The notes below the pieces were generated by a model. It was not told the DNA's origin. It searched no databases and worked only from the letters and a program-made list of their open reading frames with translations. A stretch of DNA of 64,000 nucleotides from JANXZS01 sp963797255 (GTDB taxonomy: Bacteria; Acidobacteriota; Terriglobia; Terriglobales; Acidobacteriaceae): the NCBI GenBank assembly GCA_963797255.1, contig CAWCOV010000012.1:310001-374000 (forward strand), written 5' to 3'. Positions 25,300 through 34,368 of this stretch are shown here, piece after piece (within the stretch, counting starts at the first letter, position 1; every line of letters begins with the position of its first letter). A program made the position numbers and the translations under genes.

Positions 25300-26736
25300 T
25301 TACGCTTCCGGGAAGAAGAGCGCCACCTGTTCCGGCTTGGGAGGTTTGGTCGCGAGGCTGACCACTACCAGGCACATTAGAGAGGCAATCAGCGCCGGAA
25401 AAATTGCGTCACGATGGGCGAGCACTGCTGGCAGATGATGCTGCACGAACGGCACATCCCAGAAGAACGTAACCAGAGTGCCCGCGCCGATGGCGCTTAC
25501 CGCTCCGGCAGCATTGGCGCGACGCGAATAGAACGCAGCCAGAATCACCGGCGTGAGCGCGGCGGAATAAATGGTGTAGGCGTAGAGCGTCTTCTTCAGC
25601 ACCGATTCCGTGTGCAGGGCCTGGTACAACGCCCAAATGCCCAGCAGCACCACCATCAGCCGTGAGACCACGAGAATGCGCTTGTTGGAGGCATCAGGCG
25701 CGAGATAGCGGACGAACACATCGTTGACCAGATTCGTCGCCGGAGAGAAAAGATAGTTGTTGGCCGTGGAAATGATTTTGGCGAAGACCGATCCCATGAG
25801 CAGCGCGCCGAGAAATGCGGGCAGACCGTGTAGCGCCGTATAGGCAAGGATTTCCCGGGGACGCTGCGCGACTTCGCCTGTCGGAAATACCACCGACCCG
25901 ACAACAGCGATAGAAACGATGAGCGTTTCGAGCAGCACGGTGCCGATGATCCATCCCACTACCGCGCGGCTCGCCGCCTGTTCAGACTTGGCCGAGAAGA
26001 ATTTCTGGTACATGGATTGATTGCCGAGCATGAGCAGGCATGTCGGGATAAAGAGTTCAAGTCCCTGAAGCAGCGTGAAGTCTCCAAGCAACTGGAAGTG
26101 AGTTGCGGGAAGCGTCTGCGTGACGTGGCTCCATCCACCGGCGTGGTGCAGAAGTACGGGGAGCGTAAGGCACATGGCAACAATGGCAAGGATGCCGATA
26201 ACTACGTCCATGTATGCGACGGAGGCCATTCCGGCGATGGCGGTGAAGAGAATGACGAACGCCGCGATGATGTATTTGCCCAGGTCAGCGGAGATCACGG
26301 TAGGGAAAACGAGGTGCAGGATGTCGCCGCCGCCGGTGAGTTGATAGCTGGTAATGGCAGTGAAGGCGAACAGAACGGCGATGACTCCCAGTACGCGAGC
26401 GGCCTGGTTGTAGCGCGCCTCGAGCAGATCGGGGATGGTGAACTGGGCAAACTTGCGCGCACGCGGCGCAATGAAGTAGATGAGGAGCAATCCCGCCCAT
26501 CCGCCGCCTGCCTGCCACAGGGCAGCGAAGCCATGCTTGTACGCGTTCTCCGCGCCGCCGAGAAGGGATCCGGAGCCGATCCACGAAGACAGCAGCGTAA
26601 ACACCAGGACGTAAGCGGGAAGAGATCGCCCGGCCACGAGATAGTCAGCCTTCGTCTTGACGCCGCGAAGCTGCAGGATAGAAACCGTGAGCAGCGTGAC
26701 AACGATAAGGCCAAGAACGGCCGCGAAAAGGTTCAT
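25300..26736 (-). CDS. Sodium:solute symporter (SSS family)
   Basis: A 478-residue membrane protein with about 13 transmembrane segments. SSS hallmarks are TKADYLVAGRSLPAYVLVF in the first loop and LLSSWIGSGSLLGGAENAYK in the second segment. It probably imports an organic solute with Na+; the solute is not readable from sequence. I chose the ATG at 26736, which has AAGGGA about six bases upstream; the open frame runs on to 27273, but that part is not hydrophobic and crosses the opposite-strand OmpA gene. It is first in the run symporter-ylxP-rbfA-nrnA. Confidence 0.92.
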   Translation of the reverse strand: MNLFAAVLGLIVVTLLTVSILQLRGVKTKADYLVAGRSLPAYVLVFTLLSSWIGSGSLLGGAENAYKHGFAALWQAGGGWAGLLLIYFIAPRARKFAQFTIPDLLEARYNQAARVLGVIAVLFAFTAITSYQLTGGGDILHLVFPTVISADLGKYIIAAFVILFTAIAGMASVAYMDVVIGILAIVAMCLTLPVLLHHAGGWSHVTQTLPATHFQLLGDFTLLQGLELFIPTCLLMLGNQSMYQKFFSAKSEQAASRAVVGWIIGTVLLETLIVSIAVVGSVVFPTGEVAQRPREILAYTALHGLPAFLGALLMGSVFAKIISTANNYLFSPATNLVNDVFVRYLAPDASNKRILVVSRLMVVLLGIWALYQALHTESVLKKTLYAYTIYSAALTPVILAAFYSRRANAAGAVSAIGAGTLVTFFWDVPFVQHHLPAVLAHRDAIFPALIASLMCLVVVSLATKPPKPEQVALFFPEA

Positions 26737-27057
26737 GTGCTTCCCTTCAACGGGGTTACGTAACTTATGGGGAAGTGTACCGGAAAGGCGGTAAGCCGAG
26801 TCTCGTCCGCTGCCGGAGTTGCGCTCCCTGCAAAAGCTTTCAGGCTCCTCTACTAGTTTTGCCAGTATCCCATTTCGCTCGTATCTTCGAATATCCAGTT
26901 GTCGGTTGGGGTGTCGTTTGCTACGCTGCAGTCGCGCCGCAGTTTCCTTTGATGGAGCCGTGAGCGACAGCCTGTCGGTCGCAGCTAACCGTCGTGACGG
27001 ACCCCGCAAGAACTTTTCCCCAGTGCTTTGAAGCAACAAGAAATTAGAGGAAAGACA
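26737..27057. other. Divergent intergenic region (symporter / OmpA-family gene)
   Basis: 321 bases between two divergent starts, with no convincing ORF. A weak forward promoter is possible: TTGTCG (26899-26904), 17 bases, TACGCT (26922-26927). GAGGAAAG near 27048 serves as SD for the OmpA gene. I see no strong operator or riboswitch. Confidence 0.4.
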
Positions 27058-27948
27058 ATGAAGATCGATCGACTCGCAAAAATTACCCTTCTTGCATCCA
27101 CAGCGTTCTGCATTTTCATCCTCACCGGTAGGACTGCCTCCGCGCAAAGTGTGCAGGGAGTCATCAACGGCCGGAGTGGCGCCACAATGACGCTGCAAAC
27201 CGCCGACGCTCCAAAACTCGTCGTGCTTCTCACAGCGACCACTGAAGTAGACGAAGTAGAGGGGATCTTTCATGGCAGAAAGAAGGCGATGGCCATGACG
27301 GCGCTAATCCCCGGACTGCCAGTGCAGGTAACAGGCAGCACGAATGCGCAGGGCCAATTGGTGGCAGACTCGGTTAAGTTCAAAGGCAGTGACCTGAAGG
27401 CGGCGCAAGATGCACAGGCTGGCCTGCAGCCGGTTGAGGCCCAAGCGGCGGCAAACCAGCAGAAGGATCAGGCCGCGCTCGCAGCGCAACAGGCTCAACT
27501 CAGTGCAGAGGATAAGAAGATTGCCGCCAATAAGGCAGCCATCGCAGCCGACAATAAGCGCTTTGGCGAATTGGGCGAATACAACATCATGAACAAGGTA
27601 ACGGTGTTGTTCGGCAACGGCCAGACCACGCTGGACCAGCAATACAAGCCGCAACTTTTGCAACTCGCACAGGGAGCGCAGAAGGTAACCGGATACGTCA
27701 TCCAGGTAAAGGGATACGCCTCCGCCGTCGGCTCTGCGGCTCTCAATCAGAAGCTCAGCGTGGAGCGCGCAAATGCCGTGACGGAATTCCTCGAACAGCA
27801 AGGGAATATTCCGTTAACTAACATGCTTGCTCCCGGAGCCATGGGAACCAGCCAGCAGGTTGCGCCGGACTCGACTGTAGAAGGCCAGGCGGAGAATCGC
27901 CGCGTGGTCGTTCTTGTTCTGCAGAACAAGGGCATCGCAGGGCAATAA
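27058..27948 (+). CDS. OmpA-family outer-membrane/periplasmic protein
   Basis: About 296 residues. The N-terminus is a signal peptide (LLASTAFCIFILTGRTASA). An OB-like strand-rich part follows (VQGVINGRSGATMTLQT ... VQVTGSTNAQGQLVADSVKF), then an Ala/Gln-rich coiled segment of about 60 residues (QAAANQQKDQAALAAQQ). The C-terminal OmpA peptidoglycan-binding domain begins KVTVLFGNGQTTLDQQ and contains VIQVKGYASAVGSAALNQKL, SVERANAVTEFL and ENRRVVVLV. It probably tethers the envelope to peptidoglycan. The ATG at 27058 has an AGAGGAAAG SD; an upstream GTG-type extension is unlikely. Confidence 0.88.
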   Translation: MKIDRLAKITLLASTAFCIFILTGRTASAQSVQGVINGRSGATMTLQTADAPKLVVLLTATTEVDEVEGIFHGRKKAMAMTALIPGLPVQVTGSTNAQGQLVADSVKFKGSDLKAAQDAQAGLQPVEAQAAANQQKDQAALAAQQAQLSAEDKKIAANKAAIAADNKRFGELGEYNIMNKVTVLFGNGQTTLDQQYKPQLLQLAQGAQKVTGYVIQVKGYASAVGSAALNQKLSVERANAVTEFLEQQGNIPLTNMLAPGAMGTSQQVAPDSTVEGQAENRRVVVLVLQNKGIAGQ

Positions 27949-27954
27949 GACAAT

Positions 27955-27992
27955 GCGAGCCTCGACCACCGCTGGTGACGAGGCTCGCCTGT
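27955..27992 (+). terminator. Terminator after the OmpA-family gene
   Basis: GCGAGCCTCG (27955-27964) pairs with CGAGGCTCGC (27979-27988), followed by CTGTTTC. It lies between convergent genes and may also serve the minus-strand yggU. Confidence 0.75.
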
Positions 27993-27994
27993 TT

Positions 27995-28305
27995 CTAGTT
28001 CGACATTCGTAGCGACAATTCTTTTTCTATGTCTCGAGCCGCGCGTCCAGATATCCGGACTACCTTATTGCGGGACTGAATGCCTGCAATCACGCTCACT
28101 GCCGATCGCGACACTCCGAACATCTCAGCAAAAATTCAATCAGCGCCTCGTTTGCGCGACCCTCCACCGGCGGGGCCGACAATGCAACTTTGATTGCGGC
28201 CTCTGGTCCTTCGCCAAAGATTCCAGTGACGGCAGTCTTTCTGGCGCGGGGATGTACCTTGACCGCGAATGTTGCGCCTTGCGCCGTCTCGCGCACGGGA
28301 ATCAT
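27995..28305 (-). pseudogene. yggU: DUF167/YggU-family protein, frameshifted
   Basis: The reading frame starts MIPVRETAQGATFAVKVHP, continues through the family signature APPVEGRANEALIEFL, then breaks and stops at about 28096. One base further along the expected continuation is intact in another frame: FAEMFGVSRSAVSVIAG and SRNKVVRISGRAARD, ending at 27995. Adding a single T to the minus-strand run TTTTT (28130-28134) restores a normal DUF167 protein of about 103 residues. Either a true mutation or an assembly error at a homopolymer. The start overlaps the yggS stop by four bases (ATGA). Function of the family is not known. Confidence 0.85.
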
Positions 28306-29050
28306 CGCGCGTATTTCCGCTCTCCGAAGAGCGCGGTTCCCAGGCGGACGACGGTCGATCCCTCCTCGATGGCCACAGCAAAATCTCCAGACATGCCCAT
28401 CGAAAGCTCGTTCAGATGAATGCGCGGATGCGCCTGCGAAAGGCTCTCGCGGAGTTCTCGAAGCTGGCGGAAGAAGGGCCGCGCGCACTCCGCATCTTCA
28501 TCGTAGGGCGGTACCGTCATCAAGCCACAAAGCTCCAGCGCCGGCATCGACGGAATTCGTTCCAGCAGATCTTGCAATTCATGCGAACACGGATCCATCC
28601 CGGTCTTCGTCTCTTCATGGCTCAATTTGATTTCAAGCAACACCGGCAACTTGCGCCCGCGAGCCTGAGCTGCTTCCTGCAGTCGCTCGGCAAGTCGCAG
28701 CGAATCCACTGAATCGATTGCATCGAATAGATCGACAGCCTTGGCGGATTTGTTCGACTGCAAATGACCGATCAGGTGAAACACAGGCGCGCTCCCGGAG
28801 GACGAAGTGCGGGATCGATAAGGTCATTTAACTCCGTGGACTTTTGCGCGAATTCCTGCACGCGGTTTTCGCCGAACAATCGGATACCGGCAGCGAAGGC
28901 TTCGCGGATGGCGCTCGACGGGTGCATCTTTGACACCGCCATAAGGCTGACGTCGTCCCGTTGTCGTCCGGCTCTTTTGCAAGCCGCGGCTATCTCTTTT
29001 TCAATGCGCTCCAGCCTCTGCACGAATGCGGACTGACTCTCCCCGCTCAC
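28302..29050 (-). pseudogene. yggS: YggS-family PLP-binding protein, frameshifted
   Basis: YggS/PLPBP proteins bind pyridoxal phosphate and keep its cellular level balanced. The N-terminal part (RIEKEIAAACKRAGRQ, MAVSKMHPSSAIREA with the PLP Lys, RLFGENRVQEF) ends at a stop at 28772. The rest continues in another frame: VFHLIGHLQSNKSAK, LEIKLSHEETKTGM, ELSMGMSGDFAVAIEEGSTV. One base is missing near 28780-28790 (CTGTG where CTGGTG would read through). Repaired length is about 249 residues. It starts with a GTG overlapping the decarboxylase stop by four bases. Confidence 0.88.
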
Positions 29051-30562
29051 GAACCGTGGGCCTGAAACGCAGACTCACTCCAGATCTCGCGGCCGAAATG
29101 AACAACGTCCTTAGCGAGTGAATCGAAGTCTTCCATGCGGCTGCGGTGGTTGGTATTCGCAACACGGATCGCATAATGCTCGCCAAGAACCGTGCCCGAC
29201 ACGATGTACAAGCCGGACTCCTGGATGCGAACGACAAGCTCGCGATTCAGGCGGTTCAACGTCTCCACATCGAGCTGCAACCTCTGGCCATCGCTCCATG
29301 GACGATACCGGAAGCAAACAATATTCATCGACGTAGGCGCGAGCAACTCAAGTTCGCGATCAGCCAACACCGACGCTTGAAAGATGCTGAGCCTGCTCCA
29401 TGTTTTGCTCAATCAGCGCAGCAAAGCTTGCCACTCCGTGCGTCTTGAGCGACATCCATAATTTGAGCGCCTTGAAGTTGCGCGTAAGCTCGAGTCCGCG
29501 ATCGCTGAATGCCATTCCGCCTGCCAGCATTCCACGCTCCGACGGCTCGAGATAACTTGCCGGCGCACTGAAGGCCGCGGTGTGCGCTGCGGCATCGCGA
29601 ATCAGTACGCAGCCAATGTCGAAGGGTAGATACATCCACTTGTGCAGATCGAAGGCGAGGGAATCCGCCTGCTGCATGCCACGCAGCATGGGCGCGTAGC
29701 GCGGTGACAAATTCAGCAACGCGCCAAATGCGCCATCCACATGGAACCACAGATCCTGTTCGCGGCAGATTTCTGCAAGTCCCGCCAGGTCGTCCACCGC
29801 ACCCGTGCTTACGGTGCCAGCCGTGCCGAGAACGGCGATCGGTCGAAAGCCGTCCGCACGATCGGCCGCGATCTGCGCGGCGAGGGCGGGGATGCTGATC
29901 CGGTACTCCTCATCCACGGCAATTTGCCGCAGAGACTGGTGTCCAAGCCCGAGAAATTCCATGCTCTTGCGCGCCCACATGTGCGCTTCCGTCGAGCAGT
30001 AGACCAGCAGCCGGGGATGATTGCCCTGCAGACCCTCTTCGCGGACGTCAAAACCAGCCTTGGCGTGCCGGGCCACACCCAGCCCCAGCAAATTCGCCAT
30101 AGTGCCGCCGCTGGTGAGCAGGCCGCTCGAGCTGGCAGGCATACCCATCATTTCCTTCAGCCAGGTCAGTACCTGCTCCTCGACCAACGTGGGAGCCTGC
30201 TGACCCCCGCCCAAATGGGCGTTAATCCCCGACGCGAGCATGTCTGCCAGCATTCCGAGGGCAGTCCCATTGCCGCGAACCCAACCCCATGACCTCGGGT
30301 GCCGATTGCCACTGGTGTAAGGCAGCACATTGCTGAGGAACTCCTCGTAAACCTCTTCAGCGGGCTCTGGCTTCACTGGCAAAGGCTGTTCGAGGCTTGT
30401 CTGTACGGACTGCGGCACAGGCTGCCACGCAGGCTGCTGCCGCAGCGTGGCCATATGGTCGAGCATGTCGTCCACCATGCGGTGGCCGAGTTTGCGTAAT
30501 CCCTCCCAATCGTCGGGATCCAACGTAAGTTGACGAATCTCTGCTTCAGTCAAGGTTGCCAT
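29047..30562 (-). pseudogene. PLP-dependent decarboxylase (aromatic amino-acid type), frameshifted
   Basis: A group II PLP decarboxylase that would convert an aromatic amino acid or similar substrate to its amine. N-terminal and central parts are normal: YTSGNRHPRSWGWV, LTSGGTMANLLGLG, the cofactor His-Val-Asp in LWFHVDGAFGALL, and the PLP Lys in FDLHKWMYLPF. After IEQNMEQAQHL the frame runs into a stop at 29360, while the C-terminal domain (ADRELELLAPTSMNIVCFRY ... HFGREIW) continues in another frame to 29047. Removing one T from the minus-strand TTT at 29380-29382 restores about 504 residues. I use the ATG at 30562. First gene of a coupled trio. Confidence 0.88.
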
Positions 30563-30687
30563 TGCGGTATTTAAAGCCCCTGGGGTTGTTCTTTGCGATC
30601 GGATGAACACTCCATAAAGAACGCAAGCCCTTTCCCATCCTACCGAAACCGGGGATTGGCGTGTACATCGTCAAAATAAGCCTCCCG

Positions 30688-30714
30688 CTAACAATAAAAG
30701 GGGACCAATGTTAG
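30688..30714. promoter_or_regulatory. Inverted repeat just upstream of a sigma-54 promoter
   Basis: CTAACA (30688-30693) and TGTTAG (30709-30714) are exact inverted copies with a 15-base spacer. They lie seven bases upstream of the -24 element. Activator sites for sigma-54 promoters usually sit further upstream, so this could be a repressor or an activator site. No other features are seen in the 125 bases between the decarboxylase start and this site. Confidence 0.35.
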
Positions 30715-30721
30715 ATGAATG

Positions 30722-30737
30722 TGGCACACTAATTGCC
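30722..30737 (+). promoter_or_regulatory. Sigma-54 (-24/-12) promoter
   Basis: The sequence TGGCACACTAATTGCC matches the RpoN consensus TGGCAC-N5-TTGC exactly, with the invariant GG (30723-30724) and GC (30735-30736) separated by ten bases. Transcription would start near 30748, giving a leader of about 142 bases to the 87-residue gene at 30890. The same bases also form a dyad, TGTGGCA/TGCCACA (30720-30726 and 30734-30740), so a repressor site is the alternative reading. Confidence 0.65.
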
Positions 30738-30889
30738 ACAAAAGTGTTATGACATTAAACGTCCTCAAATTGCGGCTTTTAGCGCGGTGAGGGCGAAAAA
30801 CCGTAAGAGGCCAGATAGCTTCAGGATTTATAAACATTGGCTAAAGCTAACCAGTTTCCAGCCGATGAAGTGGGAAAGGACTTGCACTC

Positions 30890-31153
30890 ATGAACGACTT
30901 ACTTATGACATTGGAAAGTGCCCCGGAATGGGTTTGGATGATCGTACTGGTCGCGCTGGTGATCGCCCTCATGGTGAGAAATCAGCGGCAGGCATACGCC
31001 TATGGCGTATGGGATGCGACCCACACTCCGGCATCGCCCGCAGTAATTCAAGTATTGGATTCAACGGAACGGCGAGCATGGAAAGATGGCGAAGTGTCGC
31101 ATCTTTTTGCAACAGATGTGCAATTAATTGGTACAGCAGGGAAGCGCCACTAA
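30890..31153 (+). CDS. Small membrane protein behind a sigma-54 promoter
   Basis: An 87-residue protein of unknown family. One clear transmembrane segment (VWMIVLVALVIALMV) follows a short acidic N-terminus, and a soluble tail with RNQRQAYAYGVWDATHTPAS follows. GGGAAAGGA lies about ten bases before the ATG. It is alone between the frameshifted decarboxylase operon and trxB, and appears to be the sole target of the promoter at 30722. Regulation by RpoN would imply nitrogen, envelope or surface-structure control. Confidence 0.65.
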   Translation: MNDLLMTLESAPEWVWMIVLVALVIALMVRNQRQAYAYGVWDATHTPASPAVIQVLDSTERRAWKDGEVSHLFATDVQLIGTAGKRH

Positions 31154-31267
31154 ACCCAATAGATTCAGTCGTTCATCCCCGAACGGCGGAACGAAACGAC
31201 GTGCATCGACGCCGTCCTAAGAGTTTTGTCTCTCCGTAGTTTCAGATCTATACATGGTCTCCGGATA

Positions 31268-32203
31268 TCAGCGACCGTGCTCTTCGAGATATTTCTCCAC
31301 TTCCAATGCAGCCATGCAGCCTGAACCAGCCGCGGTAATTGCCTGGCGATAACGCCGATCCTGCACATCCCCACAAGCGAACACCCCGGCAACCTTGGTA
31401 AAGACGTTGTCGTGCGTCTTCACATAGCCATCCTCGTCGAGATCGATCTGCCCGGCGAACATCTTGGCATTCGGAATATGCCCGATGCCGAGAAACAGTC
31501 CACTCACGGGAAGCAGGCTCTCTTCATTCGTGAGCGCATTCTTGATGCGCAGGCCGCGTACCTCCTTTTCATCGACACCGAGTACTTCCTCAACCTTTGT
31601 GTTTGTCAGGAACTCAATCGAGGGGTGAGCAATGGCGCGTTCCAGCATGATCTTTGAGGCGCGGAACTGCTCGCGACGGTGGATGAGTGTGACCTTGGTT
31701 GCGAAGCGCGTGAGAAAGAGCGCCTCTTCCATGGCAGAGTCGCCACCGCCGATGACCGCGATCTCTTTGCCGGAGAAGAAGAACCCATCGCATGTTGCAC
31801 AGGAACTCACTCCGTGGCCAATCAGGGCCTGTTCCGACGGCAGTCCAAGCCACCGGGCGGAAGCTCCACTGGCGATCACGAGCGTGTGCGTGCGCACTTC
31901 CTCATTGCCCAGATTCAGCACAAACGGACGCTTGGACAGGTCCACCGAGACCAGGTGAGCCATTTTGAAATCCGCACCAAACCGTGCCGCCTGCTGCTTC
32001 ATGTTCTCGATGAGCTCTGGCCCCTGGATGCCTTCGGGCCATCCTGGAAAATTTTCCACGAGGGTGGTGATGGAGAGCTGGCCGCCCGGTTCATGGCCCT
32101 CAAGGACGAGCGGTTTGAGATTGGCGCGAGCGGAGTAAATGGCGGCAGTCAAGCCTGCACAGCCTGACCCAAGAATGACGGTATCGCGAATCGTATCGGA
32201 CAT
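31268..32203 (-). CDS. trxB: Thioredoxin-disulfide reductase
   Basis: Flavoprotein that passes electrons from NADPH to thioredoxin. The 311-residue product has the FAD motif ILGSGCAGLTAAIYSARA, the redox-active CxxC in GVSSCATCDGFFF, the NADPH motif IGGGDSAMEEALFLTRF, and the FAD-binding GVFACGDVQDRRYRQ near the end. The usual Gly-Pro-Ala of the first motif is Gly-Cys-Ala. ATG at 32203 with AAGGA about six bases upstream; an upstream extension to 32281 is not homologous. Confidence 0.95.
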   Translation of the reverse strand: MSDTIRDTVILGSGCAGLTAAIYSARANLKPLVLEGHEPGGQLSITTLVENFPGWPEGIQGPELIENMKQQAARFGADFKMAHLVSVDLSKRPFVLNLGNEEVRTHTLVIASGASARWLGLPSEQALIGHGVSSCATCDGFFFSGKEIAVIGGGDSAMEEALFLTRFATKVTLIHRREQFRASKIMLERAIAHPSIEFLTNTKVEEVLGVDEKEVRGLRIKNALTNEESLLPVSGLFLGIGHIPNAKMFAGQIDLDEDGYVKTHDNVFTKVAGVFACGDVQDRRYRQAITAAGSGCMAALEVEKYLEEHGR

Positions 32204-32404
32204 AGAATTCCTTCGATTGTAATGGCCGCAGCCACAGAACGAAACGGCAAGTCGTGCCGCATCAAGCTTTCGGGTCCCCAAATGTGTGTGAGAAGCGTTA
32301 GCAAGTGAGAGATGCGTCAGGGTTCAAAACGATGCGTTTCGCCGAAGTCCACACGATCTGTTCCAAAATCTCCAGAATTACGTGTCAGGCTTTAAGATGT
32401 GCCC

Positions 32405-32605
32405 ATGGCCAATCTAACTCTGGTATACGGCATGCGACTTCTTCCGTCCGAGGAAGTCACGGAAGTGGGCGATGCACCCGTGAAGCTTAAAAATGGGCAC
32501 GAAGCGCGGGTAACCATGCACATCCTCGAAGGATCCCGCGAAGAAATCGAAGCCCAGCTGCGCCAGAGCATCGATGCTTTCTTTGAGTTTTATCCGGAAA
32601 TCTGA
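32405..32605 (+). CDS. Conserved-looking small acidic protein
   Basis: A 66-residue protein: a short strand start (NLTLVYGMRLLPSEEV), a central NGHEARVTMHI segment and a helical C-terminus (REEIEAQLRQSIDAFFEFYPEI). I do not recognise a family with confidence. A GTG two codons upstream (32399) is an alternative start. The charge pattern and lack of low-complexity bias suggest a real gene. It lies in the gap between divergent trxB and ndh. Confidence 0.6.
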   Translation: MANLTLVYGMRLLPSEEVTEVGDAPVKLKNGHEARVTMHILEGSREEIEAQLRQSIDAFFEFYPEI

Positions 32606-32786
32606 CCCTCTCTAAAGAGATTTCAGGTCATAAACCTACGTCTCGTGTAAGCCGCAGAAACGCTTCAAGTGGTTGCCAGAAACTCGAGCTTTTTCAATGC
32701 CAAGTGGTTACCTGTGCCTTTTACTGGGTTCACCGCATCTGTTATATGGGTCAAGAAGAATTAATCCTGCAGTGGAGGGATTCCGC

Positions 32787-34244
32787 ATGGCCACGTCTGC
32801 CCCGAGCAATAACGCAACTCCGACGACCCCGGGTGTGGTTCCCTGGAGGCCCGCGACAATGCACTCCGGCCGTCCGCGAGTGCTGATTCTTGGCGGGGGA
32901 TTTGCGGGCATCAATGCAGCCGATGGACTCTCTAAGCTTCCGGTTGATGTCACGCTCGTGGACCGCCGCAACCATCACACGTTCCAGCCATTGCTGTACC
33001 AGGTAGCACTCGCCGTATTGTCGCCGGCAAACATTGCGCAATCTATCCGGACCATCATGCGCAACAAAAAGAACGTAGAAGTTCTGATGGACGAGGCTGT
33101 CGGGTTTGACATTGAAAAACGCCAAGTGCAGATGAAGAGCCGCGCCCTGCTTGAGTATGACTATCTGCTGGTGGCAACCGGTTCTACGCACTCCTATTTC
33201 GGCAAAGACGAGTGGGCGAAATACGCTCCGGGATTGAAGACGATTGAAGACGCCACCGAGATCCGCCGCCGCGTGCTGCTCGCGTTTGAATTAGCAGAAC
33301 GGCAGATGCTGGAAACCGGGTCGCATCCTCCGTTGAATTTCGTCATCGTCGGTGGAGGTCCCACGGGAGTGGAGTTGGCAGGAGCCATCTCGGATATCGC
33401 GCGTCTTTACATGCGTCACGACTTTCGTCATATCGATCCAGCAAAAGCGCGAGTCACGATTTATGAAGGATCGCCGCGAATTCTTGCCGCCTATCCCGAA
33501 GACTTGTCACTCAAGGCGGTTGAGCAACTCAAGGGTCTCGACGTAAAAGTGCATACAAACGCGCATGTCACCGACGTGCAGCCGGGTTATGTAATGGTGG
33601 GCGATGAGCGCGTCGACTCTGTTGTCACGTTGTGGGCCGCAGGTGTGCAGGCTTCGCCGCTGGGTAAGCTTCTGGGCGTGGAGACGGACCGTAAGGGCTG
33701 CGTCATGGTCAACGAGTTCTTGAATCCCGCGGGCCATCCGGAAATATTCGTGGCTGGAGATCTCGCGCATGTCGAAGAAGACGGACATCAGATACCCGGC
33801 GTTGCGCAGCCTGCATTGCAAATGGGCACGCACGTCGCACGCATGATCAAGCAGGATCTTGAGAACAAGCCGCGGACAAAGTTTCACTACTTCGACAAGG
33901 GAGATATGGCCACCATCGGCAGACTAGCTGCCGTCGCGAAAATCGAATGGCCCTTCAAGGCCCACTGGGCAGGATTCCCTGCGTGGCTGACGTGGCTCGT
34001 GGTTCACATTTATTTCCTGATCGGTTTTCGAAACCGCATTTTTGTGTTGCTCGAATGGGCGTACACGTATTTCACCTTCACGCGTGGGGCGCGCCTCATC
34101 ACCGGAGATCAACATCTTCCGGGATGGACAGAACAACAGGGTGTCGTGCCGATCGTTACCGGGCAATTAGACATGACATCGCCCGGAGTGCATGCCAAGC
34201 ACGAAGCCGAGCGCGTGTCGTCGGGGGCGGGCAAATCAGCGTAG
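32787..34244 (+). CDS. ndh: Type II NADH:quinone oxidoreductase
   Basis: A 485-residue single-subunit, non-proton-pumping NADH dehydrogenase that feeds the quinone pool from the inner face of the membrane. The FAD motif is VLILGGGFAGINAADGL, followed by RNHHTFQPLLYQVALA typical of NDH-2; the NADH motif is VIVGGGPTGVELAGAI. Near the C-terminus are VAGDLAHVEEDG and a hydrophobic/amphipathic region (WLTWLVVHIYFLIGFRNR) that anchors such enzymes to the membrane. ATG at 32787 with GGAGGGA six bases upstream; the open frame further upstream is not homologous. Confidence 0.94.
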   Translation: MATSAPSNNATPTTPGVVPWRPATMHSGRPRVLILGGGFAGINAADGLSKLPVDVTLVDRRNHHTFQPLLYQVALAVLSPANIAQSIRTIMRNKKNVEVLMDEAVGFDIEKRQVQMKSRALLEYDYLLVATGSTHSYFGKDEWAKYAPGLKTIEDATEIRRRVLLAFELAERQMLETGSHPPLNFVIVGGGPTGVELAGAISDIARLYMRHDFRHIDPAKARVTIYEGSPRILAAYPEDLSLKAVEQLKGLDVKVHTNAHVTDVQPGYVMVGDERVDSVVTLWAAGVQASPLGKLLGVETDRKGCVMVNEFLNPAGHPEIFVAGDLAHVEEDGHQIPGVAQPALQMGTHVARMIKQDLENKPRTKFHYFDKGDMATIGRLAAVAKIEWPFKAHWAGFPAWLTWLVVHIYFLIGFRNRIFVLLEWAYTYFTFTRGARLITGDQHLPGWTEQQGVVPIVTGQLDMTSPGVHAKHEAERVSSGAGKSA

Positions 34245-34304
34245 GACCCTAGCCGTCTCATGCGATTCTCCACCATTCATGCAATGGATTACCGCAACTC
34301 CAGC

Positions 34305-34347
34305 AAAATGAAACAGGGCAGCCAAATTGGCTGCCCTGTTTCATTTT
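34305..34347. terminator. Bidirectional terminator between ndh and ilvE
   Basis: A 19-base perfect stem: AAAATGAAACAGGGCAGCC (34305-34323) with its complement at 34329-34347, five-base loop. A-tract on one side and T-tract on the other make it effective for both convergent genes. Confidence 0.93.
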
Positions 34348-34368
34348 CGATATTCGTCTTTCGAAACG

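Noticed and set aside
26737..27273. Upstream extension of the symporter frame
   Set aside because: Not hydrophobic, crosses the OmpA gene, and a good SD supports the ATG at 26736.
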